A stretch of DNA of 64,000 nt, from NCBI RefSeq assembly GCF_003626635.1, contig NZ_RAZT01000004.1, positions 310,001-374,000 of the forward strand. The letters run 5' to 3'. Numbering within the stretch: the stretch's first letter is position 1; each line of letters opens with the position of its first letter. Below, piece by piece: positions 42,891-52,816 of the stretch. The position numbers and the translations under genes are program-made. Origin of the DNA: Micromonospora musae (lineage in GTDB: Bacteria > Actinomycetota > Actinomycetes > Mycobacteriales > Micromonosporaceae). Under the pieces are notes generated by a model, which ran no database searches, had not been told where the DNA came from, and saw nothing but the letters and a program-made list of their open reading frames with translations.

Positions 42891-45800
42891 ATGAGGCTAC
42901 GAACCCCCCGCTGGCTCGCCGCCGCCGTCGCGGCGGCGCTGGTCACGACCATCTCCACGGCGGCGGCCGCCACCGGGCCGAGCGCGGCCGCCACCGGTGC
43001 GAGCGGCGCCGGCCGAGCTGTCGCGGCCGCCGCCGACAAGGGCCCCGTCGGGTGGGACGCCTACCGTCGCCTCGACCGGCTGCCCGAGCTGTCGGGCGGA
43101 ACCCGGACCCGGCAGTTCTCCAGCTTCGCCCGCGACGGCTCCAACGACGACGGGTTCGTCGGCACGTACTCCTGCCTGCGCCAGTCCGGCGGCTGCGTGA
43201 TCGCCGAGGATCGCGGCGCGGGGGAGGTGCAGTCGATCTGGTTCACCCGGGACGAGGGCAACGTCACCGCCACCGGCTGGATCCGCATCGAGCTCGACGG
43301 AGTCGTCGTCGTCGACACCGGGCTGCAGAACCTCGTCAACGGCGGTCTCGGCAGCCCGTTCGTCGCGCCGCTGGTCAGCAACGCCGACCAGACGTCCGGT
43401 GGAGTCACCGTCAAGGTGCCGATGCCCTACCGGGACTCCATGCGGATCACCACCCAGCGCAACCCGCTCTTCTACCACGTCACGTTCCGCGAGTTCGACG
43501 ACGCGACAGGGGTGTCCCGATTCGACCCCGCCGACCGGGCCACCGACGTCGTCGACCTGCTGCGCGCCGCCGGCACCGGAGACCCGAAACCGCCGCAGCC
43601 CGGCGCCGGCACCACGGCCGCGACGGTCACCGTACCCGCCGGTGGGGCGGCCACCCTCGCGACGCTGAGCGGACCGAGAGCGATCACCGCGCTGCGGCTG
43701 CAGGTGCCCGACAGCGCGGCCGGCGAACCGGTGCTCTCCGGTCTCCGGCTCCGGATCACCTTCGACGGTCGTACCACAGTGGACAGCCCGGTCGGGGAGT
43801 TCTTCGGCAGCGGCCTGGGCGAGCGCCGGGTCCGCTCGTTGATGTTCGGCATGGACGACGCGCCCGGCGGCTGGTACAGCGTCTGGTGGCCGATGCCGTT
43901 CCGCTCCACGGCGACAGTCGCGCTCGCCAACACCAGCGGCACGACGGTCAGCGGCGTTCGCGCGGAGATCACCTCCGCCCCCGGCACGCAGTGGACCGAC
44001 GCGCTCGCCGCGAACGGACCCGCCGGCTACTTCAGCACCCAGTCCCGGCGGGCGGAGACCGTCGGCGGGACCGACTGGATCGTCGCCGACCAGACCGGCC
44101 GCGGCCGCTTCGTCGGTGTCTCGCAGACCATGCGCGGGCACATCATCGGCGGGAACACCCGCAACTATCTCGAGGGCGACGAGCGCGTGCACGTCGACGG
44201 TTCGCCGACCCCGCAGATCTACGGCACCGGCACCGAGGACTTCTACGAGTCCGGGTGGTACTTCAACCGGGGCGAGTACAGCGGCGTCTTCACCGGCAAT
44301 CCGGCGCACCTGTTCCGCGCCGGTGGATGCGCCGACGAGTGCGACGCCACGTACCGTCTGATGATCGGTGACGCCGTCGCGTACGGCACGGGTCTGCGCT
44401 TCGGCATCGAGCACGGACCGGTCAACGACATGCCGGCGAACTACGCCTCGACGGCGTTCCTCTACACGCAGCCCACCGTCGCGTCGCGGCGGACCGACGC
44501 GATAACCACCGGCGACGCCGCCAGCCGGGCGAGCCACGCGTACACCGACTCGGCGACCCAGTACCCGTTGAGTTCGAGCTTCGAGGGCGACGACGACAAC
44601 GTCACCGAGACGGCCCAGGTCCGCGCCGCGACCGCCGCCGTCCGGTTCCGGATCGCGCTCGACCCGGCCAACCAGGGCGTACGGCTGCGCCGCCACGCCG
44701 ACCAGCTCAGCGGCTACCAGCAGGTGGCCGTGTCGGTGGACGGCGCCACGGCGGGCGTGTGGTCGCAGCCCCTGGGCAACGCCCGGCAGCGGTGGCTGGC
44801 CGACGAGTTCGTGCTCCCGGCGGCGCTGACCAGCGGCAGGTCGACGGTCACCGTGACGCTCGCCCCCGCCTCGGGCGCGCCGGCCTGGACCGCGGCCCGC
44901 TACCTGGTCGACAGCGTCGTCGCACCGTTCACCGACACCACCGCGCCGGGGGCGGTCACCGGGCTGGCGCTGGGCGGCGGCCGGGTGCACGCCCTCGGGC
45001 TCTCCTGGTCGCCGTCGACCGACGACGTCGGGGTGACCGGTTACCGGGTCTACTCGGCCCGGACGCCGGGGGTCGCGATTACGCCCGGCAACCTGGTCGC
45101 CACCACCCGGTCGACCTCGTTCCGGCACGGACCGTTGCCGGCGGGCCAGACCCGCTACTACCGGGTCGTCGCCGTGGACGTCGCTGGGAACACCGGGCCG
45201 CCCTCGGCCGAGGTGTCGGCCAGCACCCGGCCCCGCAACGTCAGCGACGCCAACGGTGACCGGCGCGACGACGCGATCGACTTCACCCGCGGCAGCGCCG
45301 CCGACGTCTTCACCGCCCTCTCCGACGGCACCCGGTTCGTGCCGGACGGTCGGTCGTGGAACGACTTCTTCGCGGCCGGCGCGGAGATCCCACTCACCGG
45401 CGACGTCAACGGCGACGGCCGGGCCGACATCATCACCTTCACCAGAGGTGAGAACGCGGACGTCTACGTCGGGCTCTCCACCGGCTCCGGCTTCGCCGCG
45501 GGCGTCAAGTGGCACGACTTCTTCGCCGTCGGCACCGAACTCCCGGCCGTCGGCGACGTCAACGGCGACGGCCGGACCGACATCATCACCTTCACCCGGG
45601 GCGAGAACGCCGACGTCTACGTCGCGCTCTCCACCGGCTCCGGCTTCGGCCCGGGGGTCAAGTGGCACGACCGCTTCGCCCTCGGTGCCGAGCTGCCGGC
45701 GGTTGGTGACGTCGACGGGGACGGTCGCGACGACATCGTGACCTTCACCCGGGGCGGTACGGCCGACGTGTTCGTGTCCCTCTCCGACGGCACCCGCTTC

Positions 45801-46184
45801 GTCGAGGACGGGTGGAAGTGGCACGAGAACTTCGCCGTCGGCGACGAGCTGCCGGCGGTGGGCGATGTCGACGGGGACGGTCGCGACGACATCGTGACCT
45901 TCACCCGGGGCGGTACGGCCGACGTGTTCGTGTCCCTCTCCGACGGCACCCGCTTCGTGCAGAACGCCTGGAAGTGGCACGAGAACTTCGCCATCGGCGA
46001 CGAGACGCCCGGAGTGGGCGACTTCGACGGCGACGGCCGGGCGGACGTCCTGACGTTCACCCGAGGTACGGCGGCCGACGTGTACGTCGCCCTCTCCGAC
46101 GGCGGGCGGTTCGGGCCGACGGCCAACCGGTGGCACGACCAGTTCGCGCCGAACGACCACCTACCCCGGCCGAGCGTGCCGTGA
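42891..46184 (+). CDS. Exported DUF2961 protein with Fn3 and six-unit FG-GAP/VCBS repeats
   Basis: This 1097-residue protein has a Sec signal peptide. A DUF2961 domain spans about residues 55-540, recognisable by [35 protein letters not shown] and related segments. A jelly-roll-like region follows, then a fibronectin type III module (about 685-780; [20 protein letters not shown]). Six repeats of about 52 residues of the same class as in the neighbouring wall hydrolases end the protein. DUF2961 enzymes include exo-acting difructosyl-arabinan- and arabinan-degrading glycosidases (GH172), so an extracellular glycan is the likely substrate. Repeat units 4 and 5 are nearly identical in DNA. The ATG has GAAGGGAG upstream. 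Confidence 0.9.
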   Translation: MRLRTPRWLAAAVAAALVTTISTAAAATGPSAAATGASGAGRAVAAAADKGPVGWDAYRRLDRLPELSGGTRTRQFSSFARDGSNDDGFVGTYSCLRQSGGCVIAEDRGAGEVQSIWFTRDEGNVTATGWIRIELDGVVVVDTGLQNLVNGGLGSPFVAPLVSNADQTSGGVTVKVPMPYRDSMRITTQRNPLFYHVTFREFDDATGVSRFDPADRATDVVDLLRAAGTGDPKPPQPGAGTTAATVTVPAGGAATLATLSGPRAITALRLQVPDSAAGEPVLSGLRLRITFDGRTTVDSPVGEFFGSGLGERRVRSLMFGMDDAPGGWYSVWWPMPFRSTATVALANTSGTTVSGVRAEITSAPGTQWTDALAANGPAGYFSTQSRRAETVGGTDWIVADQTGRGRFVGVSQTMRGHIIGGNTRNYLEGDERVHVDGSPTPQIYGTGTEDFYESGWYFNRGEYSGVFTGNPAHLFRAGGCADECDATYRLMIGDAVAYGTGLRFGIEHGPVNDMPANYASTAFLYTQPTVASRRTDAITTGDAASRASHAYTDSATQYPLSSSFEGDDDNVTETAQVRAATAAVRFRIALDPANQGVRLRRHADQLSGYQQVAVSVDGATAGVWSQPLGNARQRWLADEFVLPAALTSGRSTVTVTLAPASGAPAWTAARYLVDSVVAPFTDTTAPGAVTGLALGGGRVHALGLSWSPSTDDVGVTGYRVYSARTPGVAITPGNLVATTRSTSFRHGPLPAGQTRYYRVVAVDVAGNTGPPSAEVSASTRPRNVSDANGDRRDDAIDFTRGSAADVFTALSDGTRFVPDGRSWNDFFAAGAEIPLTGDVNGDGRADIITFTRGENADVYVGLSTGSGFAAGVKWHDFFAVGTELPAVGDVNGDGRTDIITFTRGENADVYVALSTGSGFGPGVKWHDRFALGAELPAVGDVDGDGRDDIVTFTRGGTADVFVSLSDGTRFVEDGWKWHENFAVGDELPAVGDVDGDGRDDIVTFTRGGTADVFVSLSDGTRFVQNAWKWHENFAIGDETPGVGDFDGDGRADVLTFTRGTAADVYVALSDGGRFGPTANRWHDQFAPNDHLPRPSVP
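45711..45802 (+). repeat. 92-bp direct repeat, first copy
   Basis: Identical to 45867-45958, exactly 156 bases (52 codons, one repeat unit) downstream. This marks a recent tandem duplication of one blade of the repeat domain. Confidence 0.88.
45867..45958 (+). repeat. 92-bp direct repeat, second copy
   Basis: Second copy of the identical stretch; flanking bases of the same unit differ. Confidence 0.88.
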
Positions 46185-46250
46185 GACACCTCCAATCGAC
46201 CCCGACGCGACCCCCCGAACCCACGCACCACTCACCGGTGAGGAGCCATC

Positions 46251-47696
46251 GTGAGACGCAAGCTTCTGGCGATCCCGCTCGCGCTCTGCACGGCCCTGGC
46301 GGCAGTGGCCGTCGGCGTACCCGCCCAGGCGGACCCGATCGGCACCCTGGCCTGCCCGTCGATCCCCGCCAACCACGACCCGGCCATCACCCTGATCGTC
46401 TACCGGGTGGCCCGCGCCCACAACGTCAACGACAAGGTGCTGCTCTCCGCCTTCGAGGCCGGTTGGGTGGAGTCCCACATGAACAACCTGCCCTGCGGTG
46501 ACAAGAGCTCCCTCGGGGTCTTCCAGCAACGCTGGGACTACGGCTGGGGCACCCCCGAACAGATCATGGACCCGGTCTACGCCACCACCCAGTACGTCAC
46601 CCGGGCCATCGTGTGCGACAGCAACAACCCCGGCTTCACCGCGGGCCAGGTCGCCCAGTGCGTACAGCGCTCCGGATTCCCGGACCGCTACGACCAGGTC
46701 GCGGCGAAGGCGCGGACGCTGCTCGCCGAGGCGGCCCGCACCCACGCCATCGCCGGCGGATCGCCGACCGACGTCACCGGCGACGGCCGCGACGACGTGC
46801 TCACCTTCACTCAGAACGGGCTGGCCGACGTCTACGTCGCCACCTCCACCGGCTCCGCCTTCGCCGGCACCTCGGCGAAGTGGAACGACTTCTTCTCCAT
46901 CGGCGGCGAGACCGCGTCGAGCGGCGACGTGAACGGCGACGGCCGCGACGACATCGTCACCTTCGCGCACAGCAACACCGGCGACGTCTACGTGGCCTTG
47001 TCGAACGGCTCCGCCTTCGGCGGCGGCCAGAAATGGCACGACTGGTTCGCCCCGGGAGCGGAGATCGGCGCGGTCGGCGACGTCGACGGTGACGGCCGCG
47101 ACGACCTCGTCGCCTTCACCCACAACCCGGCCGGCGACGTCTACGTGGCGCTCTCCACGGGCACGTCGTTCGGCCCCGGGCAGAAGTGGCACGAGTTCTT
47201 CAGCCCGTTCGGCGAGTACCCGGCGGTGGGCGACGTCGACGGCGACGGCCGGGACGACCTCATCACCTTCACCCAGGGTCCGGCCTCCGCCGCCGACGTG
47301 ATCGTGGCCCGCTCGACCGGCACCGCCTTCGGCGCGGCACAAACCTGGCACGACCTCTTCGCCGTCGGCTCGGAGCTGCCCCGCGTCGGTGACGTCAACG
47401 GCGACGGCAAGGACGACATCGTCACCTTCACCTGCGACGCCAACGCCGACGTCTACGTCGGGCTCTCCACCGGTACGTCCTTCGCCGGCACCACCGTGAA
47501 GTGGAACGACTTCTTCTGCCTCGCGGGCGAATTCCCCTACCTCGGCGACTTCGACGGCGACGGGCGTGACGACATCGTCGTCTTCACCAAGGGCGCCACC
47601 AACGACGTCTACGTCGGTCTCTCCACCGGCACCGCGTTCGCCGGCGGCGCCAAGTGGCACGACTTCTTCGGCCTCAACGGGGAGGCGACGCTGTGA
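46251..47696 (+). CDS. Exported lysozyme-like protein with six-unit FG-GAP/VCBS repeats
   Basis: This 481-residue protein has a signal peptide ([20 protein letters not shown]). The lysozyme/transglycosylase-like domain (about residues 30-165) has a candidate catalytic Glu in [11 protein letters not shown], and [23 protein letters not shown] is typical of actinobacterial wall-lytic proteins. Six 51-53 residue repeats with GDxNGDGRDD loops follow, ending GEATL. The GTG has GAGGAG upstream. Its stop overlaps or closely precedes the amidase start, so the two wall enzymes are co-translated. They probably cleave glycan and peptide bonds of the same wall. Confidence 0.9.
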   Translation: MRRKLLAIPLALCTALAAVAVGVPAQADPIGTLACPSIPANHDPAITLIVYRVARAHNVNDKVLLSAFEAGWVESHMNNLPCGDKSSLGVFQQRWDYGWGTPEQIMDPVYATTQYVTRAIVCDSNNPGFTAGQVAQCVQRSGFPDRYDQVAAKARTLLAEAARTHAIAGGSPTDVTGDGRDDVLTFTQNGLADVYVATSTGSAFAGTSAKWNDFFSIGGETASSGDVNGDGRDDIVTFAHSNTGDVYVALSNGSAFGGGQKWHDWFAPGAEIGAVGDVDGDGRDDLVAFTHNPAGDVYVALSTGTSFGPGQKWHEFFSPFGEYPAVGDVDGDGRDDLITFTQGPASAADVIVARSTGTAFGAAQTWHDLFAVGSELPRVGDVNGDGKDDIVTFTCDANADVYVGLSTGTSFAGTTVKWNDFFCLAGEFPYLGDFDGDGRDDIVVFTKGATNDVYVGLSTGTAFAGGAKWHDFFGLNGEATL

Positions 47697-47716
47697 AACC
47701 CGAACTGGAGACCCCC

Positions 47717-49789
47717 ATGGCAGGAACCCGTCCCCGCCGGCGCCGTGGCGCCGTCACCCTCGTCGCGGTGGCTCTCACCGCCGCCACCGTCGGCCCGGCC
47801 GGGCCCGCGGCGGCCGACAGCCCGGCCCGTACCGCGATCGACTCCGCCTTCGAGCGAGCGGCGAACGAGTTCGACGTGCCGCGGGACCTGCTGGTCGCCG
47901 TCGGATACGGCGAGTCCCGGCTCGACGGACACGACGGCGAGCCCAGCCAGGCCAACGGGTACGGCGTCATGCACCTGGTGAGCAACCCGACCCGGCACAG
48001 CCTGGAACGGGCCGCCGCGTTGACCGGCGAACCGGTCGCCAGGTTGAAGGCGACCACCTCGGCGAACATCCGGGGTGGCGCGGCCGTGCTGCGGGACCTA
48101 GCCGACGCGCAGGGGCTGACCGCCGACGACCGCGACCGGATCACCGCCTGGTACCCGATCGTGGCCAGGTACGGGGGAGCGGTCGACGACCCGACCGCGC
48201 GGCTCTACGCGGACCACGTCTACGACCTGTTGCAGCAGGGCATCCCCGGCGCCGCTCCGGTGCGTCCGCACCGGGTCGAGCCCGAGCGGGGCCGCTACGC
48301 GCAGGTGTCGCCGGCCGGCACGCCCGCGTCGAAGCTGGCGGCCGCCGCCGTGCCCGAGTACGCTCCGGCGCGCTGGATCGCCGCCAACGGGGCCAACTAC
48401 GGGGTCGGCCGGTCCAGCCGGATCACCACCGTGATCATCCACGTCACCCAGGGCTCGTACGCGGGCACCATCAGCTGGTTCCAGAACCCGGCGGCGGGGG
48501 TGAGCGCGCACTACGTCGTCAAGTCGAGCAACGGTGAGATCACCCAGATGGTGCGCGAGGGCGACACCGCCTACCACGCCCGCTCCGGCAACGCGTACGG
48601 CGTGGGCATCGAACACGAGGGGTACGTGGACAACCCGGCCTGGTTCACCGACGCGATGTACCGCTCGTCGGCGGCGCTGACCCGCTACCTCTGCGACAAG
48701 TACGGCATCCCGAAGAGCCGGGCCGGCATCAAGGGGCACAACGAGATCCCCGGCAACACCCACACCGACCCCGGGCCGAACTGGAACTGGAACTACTACA
48801 TCTCCCTGGTCAACCAGGGCGGTACGGGCACCGGGTCGGCGTACCTCGCCGGTTCGCCGACCGATTTCACCGGTGACGGCAAGGACGATGTCGTGGCGTT
48901 CACGCACGGCGCGCTCGCCGACGTCTACGTCTCGACCTCCACGGGGACCGGCTTCGCCGGCACGTCGGTGAAGTGGAACGACTTCTTCGGCCTCACCGGC
49001 GAGACGCCGCTGACCGGAGACTTCAACGGCGACGGCCGGGACGACATCGTGGCGTTCACCCACGGCTCACTCGGCGACGTGTACGTCGGGCTCTCCACCG
49101 GCACGGGATTCGCCGGCGGTGCGAAGTGGCACGACTTCTTCGCGCCCGGCGCCGAGGTGCCGGCGGTCGGGGACGTCAACGGCGACGGCCGGGACGACAT
49201 CATCACCTTCACCCATGACGCCGCGGGCGACGTCTACGTGGCGCTCTCCACCGGCAGCTCCTTCGGCCCCGGGCAGAAGTGGCACGAGTTCTTCTCGATC
49301 GCCGGGGAGTATCCGGCGGTGGGCGATGTCGACGGCGACGGCCGGGACGACCTCATCACCTTCACCCAGGGACCGGCCTCCGCCTCCGACGTCATCGTGG
49401 CCCTCTCCACCGGCACCGCCTTCGGCGCGGCACAAACCTGGCACGACCTCTTCGCCGTCGGCGCCGAACAGCCGCGCGTCGGAGACATCAACGGCGACGG
49501 CAAGGACGACATCGTCACCTTCACCTGCAACGCCGATGCCGACGTCTACGCGGCGGTCTCCACCGGCACCAGCTTCGTAGGCACCACCATCAAATGGAAC
49601 GACTTCTTCTGCCTCGCCGGCGAGTTCCCCTACCTCGGCGACGTCAACGGCGACGGGCGTGACGACATCGTCGTCTTCACCAAGGGCGCCACCAACGACG
49701 TATTCGTCGGACTCTCCACCGGCACCGCCTTCGCGGGCGGCGCCAAATGGCACGACTACTTCGGGCTGACCGGCGAGACCACACTCTGA
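47717..49789 (+). CDS. Exported N-acetylmuramoyl-L-alanine amidase with six-unit FG-GAP/VCBS repeats
   Basis: This 690-residue protein has an Arg-rich signal peptide ([21 protein letters not shown]). A small lysozyme-like helical region comes first (about 35-150; [17 protein letters not shown]). A type 2 amidase domain follows (about 225-370) with zinc ligands in IIHVTQ and HTDPGPNW and a [10 protein letters not shown] motif, and then six 51-53 residue repeats ending GETTL. A GTG at 47693 in a GTGA overlap is an alternative start. I prefer the ATG because it has its own GGAGAC site and avoids acidic residues before the signal peptide. Its repeats share 207 identical bases with the M23 gene in inverted orientation. 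Confidence 0.92.
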   Translation: MAGTRPRRRRGAVTLVAVALTAATVGPAGPAAADSPARTAIDSAFERAANEFDVPRDLLVAVGYGESRLDGHDGEPSQANGYGVMHLVSNPTRHSLERAAALTGEPVARLKATTSANIRGGAAVLRDLADAQGLTADDRDRITAWYPIVARYGGAVDDPTARLYADHVYDLLQQGIPGAAPVRPHRVEPERGRYAQVSPAGTPASKLAAAAVPEYAPARWIAANGANYGVGRSSRITTVIIHVTQGSYAGTISWFQNPAAGVSAHYVVKSSNGEITQMVREGDTAYHARSGNAYGVGIEHEGYVDNPAWFTDAMYRSSAALTRYLCDKYGIPKSRAGIKGHNEIPGNTHTDPGPNWNWNYYISLVNQGGTGTGSAYLAGSPTDFTGDGKDDVVAFTHGALADVYVSTSTGTGFAGTSVKWNDFFGLTGETPLTGDFNGDGRDDIVAFTHGSLGDVYVGLSTGTGFAGGAKWHDFFAPGAEVPAVGDVNGDGRDDIITFTHDAAGDVYVALSTGSSFGPGQKWHEFFSIAGEYPAVGDVDGDGRDDLITFTQGPASASDVIVALSTGTAFGAAQTWHDLFAVGAEQPRVGDINGDGKDDIVTFTCNADADVYAAVSTGTSFVGTTIKWNDFFCLAGEFPYLGDVNGDGRDDIVVFTKGATNDVFVGLSTGTAFAGGAKWHDYFGLTGETTL
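49328..49534 (+). repeat. 207-bp inverted identity, right copy
   Basis: Partner of 41262-41468 in opposite orientation. Flanking repeat units remain very similar over roughly 900 bases in total but contain scattered differences. Confidence 0.92.
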
Positions 49790-50694
49790 CCGACAGTTCG
49801 AAGGGGAAGCGCCGGCCCGGCCAGGGCCGGCGCTCCGTCGTGCTGGCGCGGCCAGCCGGCGGGGATGCGCTCCAGCACCCCGCCGGCGAAGACGTCCCGC
49901 AGGCCGAGGGGCTTGAGGTGCACGTATCCGATGTGGCAGTCGCAGATCGCGTTGCCGCACGGCCGAGGCTTCAGAGCGGCCCGCCACGAGCCGTCGTAGA
50001 GGTTGCCGATGGGGCTGGGGATGAAGTGGCAGCGGCGCACCGTCCCGTCGCCCAGCACGGAGACGGCCGTCTCCCCCGCGTGGCAGGGCTCGCCGAGGGA
50101 GAGGTGCGGCCGGACGCTGTAGCCGAAGTGCGGGTCCAGCTCGGTCCAGGTCGCCTCCTCGGCGGCGTCGTAGCGGTGCCCCTCGGCGGCGTTCACCCAG
50201 AGGTAGACCTCCTCCGGCAGGGCCGCGCGCAGCGCCCGCGCCTCGTCGAGGTGCTCCGGAAGCCCGACCACCCCGACGGAGTACCGGATGCCCAGCTCGG
50301 CCAGGCGGGCACAGCGCCGCAGGAACTGCTCCCGCTCGACCTGCCCCGGATGGTAGGTGGCCCAGAGCGCGGCGGAGCCGGGGTCGGCGTCGGCCAGCCA
50401 GTCGACCCGGGCGGCCAGGTTGGTCTGGATGGCGACCCGCTCCACGTGCGGCAGCTGGGACAGCGACACCATCGCCTCCCGGTACCAGCTGCGGGTCAGC
50501 CCCTCGCCCCACGGGGTGAAGAGCACGGAGAGCGAGACGTCGGTGGTCGCGGCCACCCAGTCGGTGAACCGGGTCAGCGCCGTCCGGTCCGCCCGGAGCA
50601 GCTCGGGCGGGTCGCGCCGCTTGGCGAACGGGCAGTACGGGCAGTCGTAGTTGCAGCTCGCCAGCGGCCCGCGATAGAGGATCGCCAGGTTCAT
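49756..50694 (-). CDS. STM4011-family radical SAM protein
   Basis: This 312-residue radical SAM enzyme has the 4Fe-4S motif C14-x3-C18-x2-C21 in [12 protein letters not shown]-terminal Cys/His cluster ([14 protein letters not shown], with RRCHFIPSP before it) could hold an auxiliary cluster, as in SPASM/twitch enzymes. It starts in an ATGA overlap with the STM4012-family gene. The last 30 residues look unlike the family. They are encoded by DNA that also holds the terminator hairpin of the convergent amidase gene, and the two genes overlap by 34 bases. It probably modifies the same substrate as its partner radical SAM enzyme. Confidence 0.9.
   Translation of the reverse strand: MNLAILYRGPLASCNYDCPYCPFAKRRDPPELLRADRTALTRFTDWVAATTDVSLSVLFTPWGEGLTRSWYREAMVSLSQLPHVERVAIQTNLAARVDWLADADPGSAALWATYHPGQVEREQFLRRCARLAELGIRYSVGVVGLPEHLDEARALRAALPEEVYLWVNAAEGHRYDAAEEATWTELDPHFGYSVRPHLSLGEPCHAGETAVSVLGDGTVRRCHFIPSPIGNLYDGSWRAALKPRPCGNAICDCHIGYVHLKPLGLRDVFAGGVLERIPAGWPRQHDGAPALAGPALPLRTVGQSVVSPVSPK
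49808..49834 (+). terminator. Hairpin after the amidase gene, inside the STM4011 gene
   Basis: Perfect 11-bp stem (AGCGCCGGCCC and complement) with a 5-base loop, 18 bases after the amidase stop. On the other strand it encodes a low-complexity [11 protein letters not shown] segment at the end of the radical SAM protein. Confidence 0.55.
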
Positions 50695-52016
50695 CGCGGC
50701 ACGTACCCGGTCATCGCCTGGTGGACCTGTGCGGAGGTGAGCCACGGGCCGACCGCGTCGGAGTGGGCCAGCCCGGCGGGCGTCAGTCGCAGCCCGCCGT
50801 CGGTGGCCCAGCCCCGCTCGACGAGCCGGCCGAGCTGGGGGAAGTCGTCGGTCGGCGGACGCCCGAACCGGGCCCGGTAGGCGTCGGCGTCGACCCCCTC
50901 GGCGCGCAGCAGCGACTTGAGCAGCCACCGGCGGCGCTGCTCGGCGCCGTCGAGGTGGAAGCCGAACTCGGCGTACCCGAAGTCGTCGGCGTCCCGGGCG
51001 AGGTAGTCGTCGAGCACCGCCCGCACCTCGGTCACGCTCACCGCGTAGTCGAAGGAGTAGTGCAGGGTCGTGGTGTAGGAGCGTGCGCCGCACCCCAGCC
51101 CGACCATGCCGTCGTCCTGGCAGCAGTAGTCCGGACCGTCCGGGGCCGGCACGTCCGCGCGGCGGAACTGCCGCATCGACTCCTGTCGGTAGCCGGCCGC
51201 GGCGAGCGTCTCCACGGCCTGCCGGTAGAGGGCGAGCCGCTGGGCGTCCCAGTCGGCGCGGGCATGGGCGCGCCTGCCGAGCCCGGTGAGCGGCCGTACG
51301 TAGAGCGGGTAGAGGTAGAGCTCCTCGGGCCGCCAGGCCAGCGCCGCCGCCAGGCTCTCCTGCCAGGTCTCGGTGGTCTGCCCGTCGATGCCGTAGATCA
51401 GGTCGATGTTGAGCACCGGGATCCGGGCGTCGCGGATCGCGCCCAGCGCGGCCTCCACCTCGGTGCGGCGCTGCGGGCGGCCCGCTGCGCGCGCCTCGAC
51501 GTCGAGGAAGCTCTGCACGCCGATGCTCACCCGGGTCGTGCCGTACGCGGCGAGCACCGCGAGCCGGTCCGGGGTCGCGGTGGCCGGTGAGGTCTCCACC
51601 GACAGGGGTACGCCCGGCAGGCGGGCACCGATCGTGCCGGTGGCGATGTCGAAGAGCTCGGTCAACTCGTCGGCGGTGAGATAGGTCGGGGTGCCGCCAC
51701 CGAACGCCGCCCGCGCGTACCCGGCGTCGTCGCCGAGCGCGTCGGCGACCCGCCCGGCCTGTCGCCGCAGCTGCCGCAGGTAGGCGGTGACCTGCTCCTG
51801 TGGGGCGTTGGCCCGGGTGAAGAGGTTGCAGAAGCCGCATCGCATCTCGCAGAACGGCACGTGCAGGTAGAGGAAGAGGGCTTCTCGTGCCTCGGCCCGC
51901 CAGACGTCCGCCAACCGGGGGCGCGGCCGCAGCGGCCGGTACGACGTCTTGTGCGGGTACGCGTAGAGGTACTGCTGGTACGGCGAGCCGTCGAGGCTCG
52001 GGTCGGTGCTGGTCAC
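50691..52016 (-). CDS. STM4012-family radical SAM protein (HemN-like)
   Basis: This 441-residue radical SAM enzyme has the motif CEMRCGFC (Cx3Cx2C) preceded by LYLHVPF, then FGGGTPTYL and VSIGVQSF, all typical of the HemN/HemW architecture. It also has a HemN-like C-terminal domain. HemN enzymes can bind two SAM molecules or transfer methyl groups. The GTG in a GTGA overlap with the hydrolase gene was preferred over an ATG one codon upstream, which lies too close to the GGGAG site. It forms a conserved unit with STM4011, STM4013, STM4014 and STM4015 homologues, named after Salmonella loci, and no product is known. Confidence 0.92.
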   Translation of the reverse strand: MTSTDPSLDGSPYQQYLYAYPHKTSYRPLRPRPRLADVWRAEAREALFLYLHVPFCEMRCGFCNLFTRANAPQEQVTAYLRQLRRQAGRVADALGDDAGYARAAFGGGTPTYLTADELTELFDIATGTIGARLPGVPLSVETSPATATPDRLAVLAAYGTTRVSIGVQSFLDVEARAAGRPQRRTEVEAALGAIRDARIPVLNIDLIYGIDGQTTETWQESLAAALAWRPEELYLYPLYVRPLTGLGRRAHARADWDAQRLALYRQAVETLAAAGYRQESMRQFRRADVPAPDGPDYCCQDDGMVGLGCGARSYTTTLHYSFDYAVSVTEVRAVLDDYLARDADDFGYAEFGFHLDGAEQRRRWLLKSLLRAEGVDADAYRARFGRPPTDDFPQLGRLVERGWATDGGLRLTPAGLAHSDAVGPWLTSAQVHQAMTGYVPR

Positions 52017-52816
52017 CATTCTCCCGGTCGCAGGGTGAAGTGAGCGTACGGAACGGTCCACACCACGTCGTGGCCGATCCGGTGGCCGGTGTGCCCGTCC
52101 TCTCCGTAGGCGGTGCCGTGGTCCGAGCAGATGATCGTGAAGACTGGCCGGCCCCGGCCGGTGACCAGGTTGAACAGTCGATCGATCCGCCCGTCCACGT
52201 ACCGGAGCGCGGCGGTGTGGCTGGCCAGGCTGTCGACCTCCGCGCCGGGCAGGTGGTGCCGGTTGGGCTGGTGCATCGCGGCGACGTTGAGGAAGGTGAA
52301 GAGCGGCTGCGTCGCCGGCACCCGGGGCAGCACCTCGGCCAGCCGGTCGAGCTGCGCGTCCAGGCAGGTCGGGGAGGTGACCCCGAACTCCGACTCCCAG
52401 TGCGCCTCGGCGAAGAGTCCCGGTAGCACCGCGCCGAGCGGACTGTGCCGGTTGAAGAAGCCGACCCCGCCCAGGCAGAGCGTGTGGTAGCCGACGCCGG
52501 CGAGGGCGGTCGGCAGGTCCGGCTCGTCGAAGACCCAGGTCTCCGCTCCGGAGGTCTCGCTGCCCGGGAAGGCCGCCGCGTAGAGCCGTTCGTGCCGGCC
52601 GGGGCCCGCCGGGGTGGGCAGGAAACCGGCGAAGAAGGCGTGGTGCGCGGCGTAGGTGAAGCTGGCGGGGGAGTGGCGTCGCTCCCAACGCCCGCCCGGC
52701 AGGGCCCGGGCGAGGTTCGGGGTACGCCCCGCCGCCGCCTCCGCGACGGCCACGTCGTAGCGCAGCGTGTCGAGGGTGACCAGGAGCAGGTCGTGACCGC
52801 CGATCAGACTCCGCAC
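52013..52816 (-). CDS. STM4013/SEN3800-family sulfatase-like hydrolase
   Basis: This 267-residue protein of the alkaline phosphatase/sulfatase superfamily has metal-binding motifs LVTLDTLRYD near the N-terminus and CSDHGTAYGEDGHTGH near the C-terminus. A candidate nucleophile Ser or Thr lies in SPASFTYAAHH. The GTG start follows GGGAGGTG at good spacing and lies inside the end of the STM4014 gene (13-base overlap). It would hydrolyse a phosphate or sulfate ester or transfer such a group. Its role in the cluster is unknown. Confidence 0.9.
   Translation of the reverse strand: MRSLIGGHDLLLVTLDTLRYDVAVAEAAAGRTPNLARALPGGRWERRHSPASFTYAAHHAFFAGFLPTPAGPGRHERLYAAAFPGSETSGAETWVFDEPDLPTALAGVGYHTLCLGGVGFFNRHSPLGAVLPGLFAEAHWESEFGVTSPTCLDAQLDRLAEVLPRVPATQPLFTFLNVAAMHQPNRHHLPGAEVDSLASHTAALRYVDGRIDRLFNLVTGRGRPVFTIICSDHGTAYGEDGHTGHRIGHDVVWTVPYAHFTLRPGEW

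Noticed and set aside
42897..46160. A 1087-codon open frame on the minus strand opposite the DUF2961 gene
   Set aside because: Its protein is Gly/Val/Asp/Glu low-complexity without domains, which is what very high GC third positions produce opposite a real gene; the plus frame has a signal peptide, DUF2961, Fn3 and repeats.
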